Both the position numbers and the translations under genes were made by a program. Under the pieces are notes generated by a model. It ran no database searches. It was given only the letters and a program-made list of their open reading frames with translations, and was not told the origin of the DNA. Shown here piece by piece: positions 1 to 10,046 of a DNA stretch of 64,000 nucleotides. Position 1 is the stretch's first letter, and every line of letters starts with the position of its first letter. Source of the stretch: Taxillus chinensis (lineage: Eukaryota; Streptophyta; Magnoliopsida; Santalales; Loranthaceae). Where the stretch lies: positions 1,179,258 through 1,243,257 of the forward strand of contig CM042090.1 in NCBI GenBank assembly GCA_023512835.1, read 5' to 3'.

Positions 1-560
1 CAGTTTTGCTTTTGAGAAATATAACACATGTGTATCTGATATAGTCATCTACGATAGCAAGGAAGTATCGTGCATTAGATAGTGAGGACACATTGATTGG
101 TCCACATAGGTCCATGTGCAGAAGTTCAAGTGGTTGTGTAATTGATGTTTTATCCACACTCTTAAAAGAATGTTTCACTTGCTTACCCAGTTGGCTTCAT
201 AACCCTTGTCACAGAATTGACTTATGCTCAACAGGTTATGTTTTAGACCTTGAACAACAGACACATTCTGAATGGAAACAGAACCATTAAAGAGAGTACC
301 CTTACCTACAATCTTATCCTTTTTATTGTCCCCAAATGTGACAGATGAAGATGCAATCTCTCTAACTTCACTCAATAAGGAGGCATCATCTATCATGTGT
401 ACGGAACAAGCACTGTCAAGATACCACTGGCTTGAATTGGTCTATTTTTTTCCCGTAACTGCTTTCAGCTTCTGGTACCTATTTCTGCACAACAAGAAAC
501 TAAGTCTTGGGGCCCAATAGTGATTGGGCTTTGGGTAAGTGAAAGCTGTAGTTGACAATT
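1..560 (-). pseudogene. copia-1 pol fragment: protease remnant joined to integrase core
   Basis: Read on the minus strand, this is Ty1/copia polyprotein. A protease motif WYLDSACSVHM lies at about 397-432 (the usual active site is D-S-G-C, so the glycine is replaced by alanine). It is followed by the conserved stretch ending NLLSISQFCDKGYEA. At about 190-195 this is joined directly to QLGKQVKHSFK and then LELLHMDLCGP, the start of the integrase catalytic core with its first Asp, continuing to the window edge (VDDYIRYTCV). The zinc-binding GAG-pre-integrase segment that normally separates these blocks is missing, so there is an internal deletion with a frame change at the junction. The element continues beyond base 1. 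Family assignment is firm; the protein cannot be functional as it stands. Confidence 0.85.
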
Positions 561-2067
561 TAGGTTTCCAATAAGCAGGAGTAGATTTAATTTTTCATAC
601 TAATTTAGGTGATTCAGTATTAGATTTGTTAGCAAGGTTATCCTTTGGGCTCTCAGCAAGTTTTCCTTCCTTATTGGTACCTTTGGCAGCTTGGTTTGGC
701 ACAGTGTTGACAATTAGCTTCACTGGTTATTCTTTGTGTTCTTTGGTGAGGAAACCTGTGTGTGCGTGGTTTTGTTCTTCCTATCAGTAGTGTGACTATG
801 TATATTTTCTGAAATGTTCAATTGATTGAAGCCTAATATGATTTCTTTAACGACCTCATTCTTAAGATACTCAGGATAGAATCTGCACTGATAGGAAAGG
901 TGTCCAACTTTACAACAGATGGGGCATTTGATAGGTTTGGGTTGGACACTCTGTCTTAAAGGTTTTGCTGGAGTATTAAGAGATTTCCTAGGTTTTCTCA
1001 CATATCCTAGACCGTCTTTAACCCTACCACCAGGGACAAACTTGGGCTGGGAGGAAATAGCCTTGCTGGATGAACCAGTCTCAAACGTAGTAGTAAGTCT
1101 ACTTGGGTTTGTCTCCGGAATTACTACACCCTTACCCTTGCATTGGGATGTAGAGGACAAGTTAATTAAAGATTCAGCTTTCAGTTCTATCTTTGCAACT
1201 ATTGCATCACTATCCTGAGATGTAATAGTACCCTGATCTTTGAGTTTGGGTGTTACTGGTTTGGGTGGACTAGTAACAGCCATTGGTACCTCCTTTCCAC
1301 AATCAAGGAGCACACTGCTAGCAGGAACAAAGCCAGCAAGACGCTTTCTGCACGGGGTAAGTTTGTGCCTTAGCTATTTGGTCTTCAGAGAAACCTAGAC
1401 CTAAGGCTAGACCTTTAACGTCTGGAGTGGTCCTAAAGTAGGTTACAATCTTAGCAGAATCTTGTTGCTTTTTACTGATTTGTCTTTCTTTCTCCAGTTT
1501 AGCTTTGGTTTCCTTTAGTTCCTTTTCTAGCCTGTCGATGTCTTTATTAGCCATTTTTTAATTGTCCAGCTTTGTCTAAAAGATCATCGTGTGTGTTTCT
1601 CATCTCACTCAATTCATATCTAATTCTTCTCTCTATTCTTTTATAGTCATCTATAGAGTCTCTATATTCACATGAAAGCCTTTCTAGTTTAGAATAATAT
1701 CTTTCTTTGTCAGCTTTCATAGGGAGAAATTGTTCCTCTATTTCTTTGAGAGCTCTATAGGTATCTTCATATTCAATGTAGAGCTGTTCATAAGTTCTTA
1801 CCTTGAGGGGAGGTCAGTGGTCAGCCATGAAGCAGATGAGACCTTTTTCCTTCTTCTCTTCATCTGAAGATTCTTCTTCCTCCTCAGTTTCACTGTTGAA
1901 CTTGTTGGTGACAAGAGCCTTCTTCCTCTTGTCATCCTTTCTGCTTGAGGAGCCTTTGGTCTTCTTCTTTTGCTCAGCTGCCTCCTTTTTCTCTCTCTTC
2001 AACTTGTAACAATTGGCAGCGAAGTGGCCGGGCCTATTACAGTGGTAGCACTGCAACTTCTCCTTAT
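561..2067 (-). pseudogene. copia-1 gag, C-terminal part with two zinc knuckles and coiled coil
   Basis: On the minus strand, directly beside the Athila insertion, is the zinc knuckle CYHCNRPGHFAANC (CX2CX4HX4C). A lysine/serine/glutamate-rich segment follows, then about 80 charged heptad-like residues (1,555-1,800), another charged coiled-coil stretch (1,318-1,554) and a second CCHC knuckle, CPICCKVGHLSYQC, near 890-930. Long coiled-coil gag with more than one knuckle fits SIRE/Maximus-type copia elements (family knowledge). Several stops and frameshifts break the frame. The missing N-terminal half lies at 15,336-16,360, on the other side of the inserted element. Confidence 0.8.
2063..2067. 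repeat. Left target-site duplication (cttat) of the Athila element
   Basis: The five bases cttat directly precede the 5' LTR and recur exactly at 15,331-15,335 after the 3' LTR. A 5-bp duplication is normal for Ty3/gypsy integrase. Confidence 0.95.
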
Positions 2068-2329
2068 TGATAACGTGCATTTTATGCCGTTATTCTAGTG
2101 TTTATTTAGAATGTTTAAGAGCATGATTAGAGCCTTATTGCTTCATATATCATATATATTTGCTCTAACCCATAGGAAGATGCTATTTGCAAATACATGC
2201 GTTTTTAAGCTGTTTTGGCAGATTTTGGAGCTCACTTTTGATATAGTAGATGGCCTCAAATAATTGGCGTGCAAGAACAAAAGTTGCTTAGAATGATGTC
2301 CTCTACCTACCATAGAAATTTCAAAGCAT

Positions 2330-2490
2330 TTGGAGCTACACGTGAATTCACCCATTTCACGTGCAAGCATATTTTTGCTTCTCAGGCCTCTACAGGATGC
2401 AAGGAAGCTTGGGGAGAAGTTTGAGCTGATTTGGAGCTGTACGTGAATTCACCATATCACGTGCAAACTGACGTGCAGAGATATTTTTGG
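2330..2490 (+). promoter_or_regulatory. ACGTG (G-box-like) motif cluster in LTR U3
   Basis: Within 160 bp are the motifs cacgtgaattcac, ttcacgtgcaag, gtacgtgaattcac, atcacgtgcaaa and gacgtgcag, lying 170-320 bp upstream of the TATA box. ACGTG cores bind plant bZIP and bHLH factors (general knowledge). A role as an LTR enhancer is inferred. The same cluster is present in the 3' LTR around 14,095-14,240. Confidence 0.55.
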
Positions 2491-2651
2491 ATCGATCCTA
2501 TCGTTTTTCCATGCTGATCATTTGTTCCTGAAGGCCCATGTCCAAATTGTGGATGGAAGATAGAGATTTTAACGTGTGGAGTGTCACTTATCAAAACTAC
2601 GTCGTTTTGATAGATGGGCTAGGGTACACACCTCAAGGCCCATCCAACCTC

Positions 2652-2659
2652 TATAAATA
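2652..2659 (+). promoter_or_regulatory. TATA box of the Athila 5' LTR
   Basis: TATAAATA followed by gaggctcc is placed as expected for the U3/R promoter. In the 3' LTR the same site reads TATGAATA (14,411-14,418), a damaged copy. Confidence 0.7.
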
Positions 2660-3566
2660 GAGGCTCCACGCCCCATGCTATGTAACCTAGACCCCCTACA
2701 CATTTTTAGAGGGAGAGAGAGGCTTCACGACTTGGAGGCTGCTCCTTGACCTAGGAGAGCAGCCGTCGCAGTCACCCGTCACGGATTTTGGAGCCTGGAT
2801 TTGAAGCCTTGTTGCGCGCGTGGATTAGAAGAAGATGTTTAGCTTTACTGCTATGGTTTTGCTTGTAATCATGTGTGAGTAGTTCTTATAATCTAGGGGA
2901 GCAATGTAGCCCCCTTGTTGCTTTCTTTGTGTTTATGAATATTGGGTTTGGATGATTGAGTTTTGCATGTTTTATGAATTTGTTCTTAATTTCTATCTTT
3001 GGATGTACACCTTGGTATTCTTAGCCCTAGTCCAAGGGCGGATTGAGATTCATAACTTATTTGTAATTGGTGTGATCATTATCCTTTTGCAAGTATGATT
3101 TATTGGCTTTGCATGTTTGTGTGTTTAGATGACCATTTTGGCATACAACTCTTAAAAGGACCTCAATGACCATTTGTTGTCCTTGGCTTATATTTAGCAT
3201 GTTTTCAATCAGATAACCCTAATACCATGAACCAGTAGAGATAACATAGGGAGGTGAAATTGTGACCCTAGATGCCTTAATCCTTGATTCTAAATCCAAC
3301 GTTTTTAGTTATTTCAATTACAATTCTGTTTTCAGTAAAGTAATTTTAAAACATAATTTTGTTTGCCGAGACATTGTTTTAAGCAAGATTAATTTGGTGA
3401 TTTGAGTTAAAGCTAGATAACTTGGTAATCTTTGTGGGATCGACCCCTTTCTTGTCGCTATTCTATTTAGCATTAGTTAAGGGAATTAATATTTTGAGAA
3501 GGGATTTAAACGACAGTAGCTTAACCCTCACTTGGGTTTCGCTCACGAAATATCCGTTCGTCAAAT

Positions 3567-3585
3567 TGGCGCCGTTGCCGGGGAT
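3567..3585 (+). other. Primer binding site, tRNA-Asp type
   Basis: Three bases after the LTR comes tggcgccgttgccgggga, complementary to the 3' end (with CCA) of plant tRNA-Asp. This primer is characteristic of the Athila/Calypso group. Confidence 0.9.
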
Positions 3586-3763
3586 TCAGTAGTTGACTAG
3601 CTTTAGAAATCAACATTGAGTGAAATTGTTTGAATTTTGATCTTGGTGTTTATTTTTCTTTGAGTTTTTATTTATTTATTTTCTTTTGTTCAGAGCTGCT
3701 GGGTGTGTTATTGTTTGTTTTATAGGAACATCACAACTCATTTGTGGAACTTCTTAGTCGTGC

Positions 3764-5571
3764 ATGCCAAGAGGGGAGCCTATACCATTCAATCGAGAAC
3801 CGGAGCGATTGTTCGAGAGTGAGCAGAGCAGCTAGGGAAGCAGCACGAGAGGCTGATGAAGCCGCACGTGAGGCTGAAGAAGCACTTCAAGGCTTGGAGC
3901 AATCCGTAGGTGACCTGTTGGCAGATCTCAGACCTGATGATGGTGCACCACAAAGAGGGGCCAATTACAATGGCCAGTATCCAGAAGAAGAGGGGAATCG
4001 GTTTATGCCCAGAACCTTCTTAAATTATGCGAGACCGATGATGTCAGACCATTATTCTGGGATTCGGCAGACAAGAGTCCAAGCAAATAGCTTCAAGCTG
4101 AAGCCGGCATTGATCAACATGGTGAGCAACAACGCATTTGGAGGAACAACTGTGGATGATCCACACCAGCATTTGATGAGGTTCTACCAGATGTGTGACA
4201 CCATAAAGATCAACAATGTATCGGAGGAGGCAATAAAGCTAAGGCTTTTCCCTTTCTCTTTAAGGGATAGAGCTCTTGACTGGTTCAACAATCTGCCAGC
4301 AGGTTCAATCAACACTTGGGAGGAGATGCAGACCAAGTTCATGTCAAAGTACTTCCCTCCTTCCAAGGTGATCCAGCTCAGAGGGGAGATTAGCAGATTC
4401 AGGCAAGATGAGATGGAGACTCTTCATGAAGCTTGGGAGCGTTTCAAAGACTTAGTGAGAAGATGCCCCGATCATGGAAGACCCCAGGTGGATTCAAATT
4501 GAATCTTTCTACACAGGTCTTCGGTCCCACTCACAAGACAAGGTGAATGCAGCTGCTGGAGGATGCTTGATGAATCTAGAGCCTGACGCAGCAGCAGAGC
4601 TCTTGGAGAGGCTGTCATTAGCTAATTGGCAGTGGTCTAATGTGTGTACTTCAAAGCCAAGGGAGAAGATAGCTTCAATTGATAATTCTTCCAATGATAT
4701 GCAAGCACAGATTCAAGCTTTAGTGAAAGGCATGGAAGTATTGGCTCTTAAAGTTGAAGGATCACAATAAGCTTTACCAGTAGCTGAGCAGGGCTGGAGT
4801 GGAGCTAAAGAAGCAAATTATGTTGGAGGAAAGGGCTTTTATCAGAAGTAGCAATTTTATCCGCAACAACAACAACAAGGGTACAACCAGAACCAGCACC
4901 AGTCTCAGCCATTTCAGAAAAACCAGAACCGAGGGGGAGATATCTCATTTCAGTACAAATATGTGCCCCCAGGGATGAAGCAGAATCCGTATGCTACGGA
5001 TAATTATTTACACCCACCTCCAGGATTCGAGCAGAAACAGCCTCAGCCTCAACAACAAAGAGGAAGGGTATATCAGAATGTGGATGAGCCAACCAAAAGA
5101 GAGGATAATTTGGAGGAAAGGGTAGTCACCATGGAATCTTCAACGAAGAATATAGAAAAGCTGCTTGTGAGTTTGGCCTAGAATGTAAATTAAGGAGTCT
5201 CAGCTAAATCTTTTCCAAGTGATACTGAGGTGAACCCCAAGGAGAGCTGCAAGGCTATTACTCTAAGAAGCGGGAAGGCACTGAAAGAAGCTGAAGAGCC
5301 TAAGAAGAAGGCAATTCCAGAAGAACAGAACGAGACCCTTGGAAGTCGATGACTAAGAAAAATCAGATAAAGTCAAGAAAGAGTGCAAGAAAAGAAGGAC
5401 CAGGCACTGAGTCAAGACAGAATAGCTGAAGAACAGAGGCAAGAGCTCAGGCCTACTATGCCATTTCCTCAGAGGCTGAGGAACCAGAGGGTTGAAGAAG
5501 AGCATGAGCGCTTTCTGAGTTTGTTCAAGAGGCTTGAAATTAACATTCCATTTGTGGAAATCTTGGAGTAG
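3764..5571 (+). pseudogene. gag: Athila gag (capsid/nucleocapsid), disrupted
   Basis: The likely original start is ATG 3,764 (MPRGEPIPFNREPER). It drops out of frame near 3,815, and the alanine/glutamate-rich helix (SRAAREAAREADEAAREAEE) and the rest continue in another frame. The core retrotransposon gag domain (HLMRFYQMCDTIKI ... LRDRALDWFNNLP ... KFMSKYFPPSK) lies at about 4,150-4,380. An extra base near 4,483 shifts the frame just before WIQIESFYTGL. Downstream is a glutamine-rich segment (4,850-5,090) and a coiled-coil-like tail. Stops include TAA 4,768, TAG 4,849, TAG 5,179 and TAG 5,569, the last in what is normally E-Q-M-P. No zinc knuckle is seen. Gag packages the element RNA in cytoplasmic particles; this copy cannot make a full-length product. 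Confidence 0.85.
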
Positions 5572-6395
5572 ATGCCTAGGTATAGAAAGTACATCAAAGA
5601 TTTTGTGAAGAAGAAGAGGAAATATGGGGATCATGAGACGGTGGCAGTCACTAACGAGGTGAGCAGTGTTGTTCAACAGAGTTTGCCCATCAAGCATAAA
5701 GATCCGGCGCTTTTAATCTCCCTTGTGTGATTGGCAATGCACCGCAGTAGCAGGCCCTATGTGATTTAGGGACCAACATCAATTTGATCTCCTTTGCTTT
5801 GTACAAGCAGCTTGGGCTTAAGGGCATGAAGCCCACTTCCATATCATTGCAGTTTGCTGATCGGTCTACTGGAAGGCCTGAAGGGATAATTGAAGACATG
5901 TTAGTCAAAGTGGGCTCCTTCATATTTCCAGCGGACTTTGTAGTTTTGGAGATGGAAGAAGATAGAGGAGTTTAGCTACTCCTTGGAAGACCGTTTCTCA
6001 GAACGGGTTGTGCATTGATTGATGTTGCTCAAGGGCAGCTAACTCTGCGAATTAATGAGGAGACCTTAGTCTTCCACATGGGGAAGGCTTTGCAAGGTCA
6101 AGAGGAGGAGGACTGCCTTTGGGTTGAAGACCTTGAGGAATTGGTGGAAGACTACTTGGCAGAAGAAATTACCACCACCAATAATGGAGCCCTTCAGCTT
6201 ATAGAAGCTCAACAAGATGAAGAGATGTACTTGACAGCTAAGGTAGATTAGCAAACTACAAACTCTCAGGAGCAAGCTGAGGAGGAGAAAGAAGATGACA
6301 TGCCTCCAGCTCCAGAACTGAAGGAGTTGCCTGGACACCTAAGGTACGAATTTCTAGACTCTACAAATTAATTCCCTGTCATTGTTGCTTCTAAT
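5572..6395 (+). pseudogene. Athila aspartic protease region, disrupted
   Basis: The pepsin-like retroviral protease is recognisable from ALCDLGTNINLIS at about 5,755-5,793 (catalytic Asp in D-L-G, the Athila form of DTG/DSG) and LLLGRPFLRTGCALIDV at about 5,979-6,028. In-frame TAG codons at 5,748 and 5,973 and one at 6,249 interrupt it; each can be read as a former CAG. A glutamate-rich linker (6,250-6,350) leads into reverse transcriptase. The protease would cut the gag-pol polyprotein in the particle. The segment has no stop-free path from gag. Confidence 0.8.
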
Positions 6396-7463
6396 TTGAA
6401 TGATGTGGAGTGCACTCAATTGCTAGAAGTCCTTAGGAAACACAAAAAGGCCCTAGGATGGAACATTGAAGACATTAGGGGTATTAGTCCAGGGATTTGC
6501 ATGCATAAAATTTTGATGAATGAAGATTTTAAACCCACTGCTGAAAGACAAAGAAGATTAAACCCTGCCATGAAAGAAGTTGTTAGAAAAGAAATTTTAA
6601 AATGGAAAAATATGGGTATAATTTATGCTATTTCCGATAGTAAGTGGGTGAGTCCATTGCATGTTGTGCCCAAGAAAGGAGGCATGACCGTGATTAAAAA
6701 TGAGAAAAATGAATTGATCCCATCTCGCACTGTGACGGGGTGGAGAGTGTGTGTTGACTATAGAAAGCTGAACAAGGCTACTAGGAAGGATCATTTTCCT
6801 CTTCCTTTCATTGACCAAATGTTGGATAGGTTAGCTGACTATAGTCACTACTGCTTTTTAGATGGCTATTCCGGGTATAATCAGATCATGGTTAAGCCCG
6901 AAGACCAAGAAAAGACCACCTTCACGTGCCCTTTTGGCACTTTTGCATTTAGGAGAATGCCATTTGGGCTTTGTAATGCCCCTGCCACCTTTCAAAGGTG
7001 TATGATGGCCATTTTTCAGGGTTTGGTTGAGGAGATCATGGAGGTCTTCATGGATGACTTTTCGGCGTTTGGTTCCTCCTACCAACAGTGCTTGAAAAAT
7101 CTAGATGTGGTCTTAGAGAGATGTGAGGAGAAGGAACTAGTCCTAAATTGGGAGAAATGCCATTTCATGGTAACTGAGGGAATAGTTCTAAGGCACAAGG
7201 TGTCTGCACATGGTTTGGAGGTAGACAAGGCAAAAATCTCTACTATTGAGACTCTGCCACCTCCAACCAATGAAAAAGGAGTGAGAAGTTTCCTTGGCCG
7301 TGCTGGATTTTATAGGAGATTCATTAAGGACTTCTCAAAAATTGCAAAACCCATGAGTAGGTTGTTAGAAAAAGACATAAGCTTTGAGTTTAATGCAGAT
7401 TGCTTAGAAGCTTTCAACATCCTCAAGGGTAAGTTAGTCATGACTTGTTATAGTCACACCTGA
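6396..7463 (+). pseudogene. Athila reverse transcriptase
   Basis: This is the longest open stretch of pol, 355 codons. RT motifs appear in order: VSPLHVVPKKGG near 6,650, WRVCVDYRKLNKATRKDHFPLPF near 6,745, FLDGYSGYNQI near 6,855, FAFRRMPFGLCNAPATFQR near 6,945, and the catalytic VFMDDFSAFG (YxDD box with Phe) near 7,042-7,070. The thumb motif RSFLGRAGFYRRFIKDFS follows near 7,282. All three catalytic aspartates appear intact. The frame is lost at 7,463, just before RNase H. It copies element RNA into cDNA in the particle, primed from the tRNA-Asp site. Confidence 0.92.
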
Positions 7464-7965
7464 CCGGGCTTAGCCTTTTGAGCTAATGTGTGATGCGAGT
7501 GATTATCTTGTGGGGGTAGTCTTAGGGCAAAGGCGAGAAAAGGTGTTTAGGGTCATTTACTATGCTAGTAAGACCTTAGATGATGCTCAACAGAACTATA
7601 CCACCACTGAGAAAGAGTTGCTAGCCGTGGTTTATGGCTGCAACAAGTTTAGATTCTACCTTTTTGGGTCTAAAGTCATTGTTTATACTGATCATGCTGC
7701 ATTGAAATATTTGTTTGCTAAAAAAGAAGCTAAGCCACGCTTGATTAGGTGGGTTCTCTTCTTACAGGAATTTGACCTTGAAATTAGAGACACAAAGGGA
7801 GCCCTAAATTCTGTGGTTGATCACCTCTCCCGTGTGGGGAATGCACCTAAGTCTCTACCCATTGTAGATGACTTTCCTGATGAGAAGTTGTTTGAGGTGC
7901 ATCATCTTCCTTGGTTTGCTGACATAGCAAATTATTTAGCCACTGGGTTCATACCCAGCGGTTAG
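7464..7965 (+). pseudogene. Athila RNase H domain
   Basis: After a TAG at 7,471 (in [14 protein letters not shown], an expected Gln or Leu position) the frame gives [34 protein letters not shown] and [15 protein letters not shown]. These supply the Asp-Glu-Asp residues of the gypsy RNase H (RT_RNaseH family). They are followed by [12 protein letters not shown], the normal connection to integrase. A TAG at 7,963 ends the frame. It removes the RNA strand during reverse transcription. Identification is firm; the segment is disconnected from RT by a stop and a frame change. Confidence 0.9.
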
Positions 7966-9191
7966 ACTACCACCAGGAGAAAGAAATTGTTAGTGGATGC
8001 TAAGAAATTCATTTGGGAAGACCCAATTCTTTATAGGAGGTGTTCTGACCAAATCATTAGAAAGTGTGTCCTTGAGGAGGAGGTAGATGACATAATACAT
8101 CATTGTCATGCATCACATTATGGGGGCCACTTTGGGGTGCAAAGAACTGTGGCTAAAATCATGCAGTGTGCCTTTTATTGGCCTCACATGGTGAATGACA
8201 CCTATGTCCACATCAAAAAGTGTGATAGATGTCAAAGGGTAGGTGGTTTGTCTAGGAAAAGTGAGATGCCCTTAACTGGAATCCTTCCAGTTGAAATTTT
8301 GACATTTGGGGCATTGACTTCATGGGGCCATTCCCCAATTCTGATGGGTATTCATACATTTTGCTTGCTGTGGATTATGTGTCTAAGTGGGTAGAAACTA
8401 TTCCTACTAGAGTGAATGATGCTAGGGTTGTGACTCACTTCCTTACTAGGAACATCTTTAGCCGTTTTGGGACACCAAGGGCTATAATCAGTGATGAGGG
8501 TAGTCATTTCTGCAACAAATTGTTTGACAAATTATTGAACAAGTATGGTGTCACTCATAGGAAGTCTTTAGCCTACCACCCGCAAGCTAATGGACAAGCA
8601 GAGGTGTCCAACAGAGAAATTAAGGCCATTTTAGAGAAAATTGTTGGAGCTAATAGGAAAGATTGGTCTCAAAGGCTTGATGAAGCCTTATGGGCATATA
8701 GGACAGCTTACAAAACTCCCATTGGGATGTCACCTTACTGTATTCTATATGGTAAGGCATGTCACTTGCCTGTGGAACTAGAACACAAGGCTCATTGGGC
8801 CTTGAAGAAGTTAAATTTTAACCCACAAGAGACCAAGGAGCTTAGGATGACTCAATTAATTGAGTTAGATGAGCTTAGGCTGGATGCCTATGATAGTGCT
8901 AAATTTTACAAAGAAAGAACTAAGAAATGGCACGATAGGTAACTCAACAATGAACCTTTAACCTTAGGGCAGAAAGTTCTTCTATTTAACACAAGGTTGA
9001 GGTTATTTCCTGGAAAATTAAGGTCCAAGTGGATGGGACCTTTTGTGATAGTTGATAAGAATCCATATGGGAGCTTTGAGCTCCAAGCTGTAGATGACAA
9101 GAAATTTTGGGTGAATGGCAACAGACTGAAACCATACTTTGATTCAACTCAGAGGGAGATAGTTGATTCCCTCTCTTTCACCATTGCATGA
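7966..9191 (+). pseudogene. Athila integrase
   Basis: The zinc-binding N-terminus (HHCHASHYGGHFG ... CDRCQRVGG, an HHCC pattern) lies at about 8,097-8,250. One T is missing from a T-run near 8,298, shifting the frame within the start of the catalytic core. Reading resumes at [35 protein letters not shown] and [17 protein letters not shown], giving the D,D-35-E core. A TAA at 8,940 splits off the C-terminal domain, which has LRLFPGKLRSKWMGPF, the gypsy GPF-type module. The final open piece stops at 9,191. The enzyme inserts cDNA and makes the 5-bp target duplication. This copy is broken twice. Confidence 0.9.
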
Positions 9192-9234
9192 TCATAACTG
9201 AAAGTCTAGCTACAGACTTTAAATAAAGCGCTGG

Positions 9235-9250
9235 TTGGGAGGCAACCCAA
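9235..9250 (+). other. Short hairpin ttggg-aggcaa-cccaa just after pol
   Basis: A perfect 5-bp stem (TTGGG/CCCAA) with a 6-base loop lies 44 bp after the integrase stop. I recall similar 'GGGAGGCAACCC' sequences after pol in other Athila-like elements. Its function is unknown; an RNA signal is possible. Confidence 0.5.
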
Positions 9251-9439
9251 TATTTATTGCTATGTTTTATTTTATGTTATTTTCTTTTATTTATTTTATT
9301 CAATAAATTTGTTTGCAAGCTAACCATTGTGCAGGAGACTTTGCTTCTTTCTTAACTAACCATTTGCAGGATGAGCAAATTATTGGGTCCTGAACTTGTG
9401 GAATTATTTTTAAAGTCAAAGTCAAGGAGCAAGGAGCAA

Positions 9440-9925
9440 GTGAAGCCCAAAAGTGCTTGAAGATGGGCTCAAACAATTCACGTGCAAAACTTAAAGATGG
9501 TCCATAATGCACAAGCAACTAAGTGGAGAAATTTGGGCCAGTTTGGGCCTGAACGTGAATTTGCACGTGAAATGCTCAATTCATGTGCACCTCCTTTTGA
9601 GTTGTAACTTTCTGGAATGGTAGATGAAGACCATCTGAATCACGTTTACTCTTGCACACGAATTGCTAGCTATCATATGGAGGCTCAAAAATGCAAACTA
9701 CCGATTTTAGCCCTCCTAGAAGCTTCAAACAATTCACGTGCAGAAGGGACTATTGCTTGCCAGCTCAAGGGGGACCCACCACCAAAGTTTGGGACGATTC
9801 TGACTTGCACGCTAATTCAACCAATTCATGTGCAAGGGCTATTTTGCTCAGAACACTCTGAAAATTTAGGGGCACGTGTATCACGCCAATTGGAGCATCT
9901 TTCCTTCTGCACGCTATATAAAGAG
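9440..9925 (+). promoter_or_regulatory. Apparent internal promoter upstream of the ULP1 gene
   Basis: The spacer between pol and the extra gene holds repeated aattcacgtgca-type motifs (about 9,477, 9,550, 9,563, 9,732 and 9,872). They end in the TATA box TATATAAAG at 9,915-9,923. A CT-rich leader follows (9,985-10,046), then ATG 10,047. The ACGTG motifs match those in this element's own U3, so the spacer may derive from an LTR-like promoter. Promoter activity is inferred from sequence only. Confidence 0.5.
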
Positions 9926-10046
9926 AGGCCATCTTCAAAGGCTTCCACACCAAAATCACTCCAGATCTGAGTATTAGAGAAACTATGCTCTTTTGCTCTC
10001 TTGCTCTTCAGTTTTCTGCTCTTTGCTCTTTATTCTCATTCCAAAG

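Larger units (their letters stand above)
2068..3563 (+). repeat. 5' LTR of the Athila element
   Basis: It begins tgataacgtgcattttatgc and ends ccgttcgtca, the same ends as the copy at 13,830-15,330. It contains an array of ACGTG motifs, a TATA box and the downstream sequence up to the primer site. The 3' copy differs by small indels, for example an extra gcagctatc-type insertion near 14,530. Confidence 0.95.

Noticed and set aside
9993..10046. Upstream start giving a hydrophobic leader (signal peptide) on the ULP1 fusion protein
   Set aside because: The leader is just the CT-rich 5' leader read in frame; ATG 10,047 gives the MVRTRR start expected of a nuclear or cytosolic protein.
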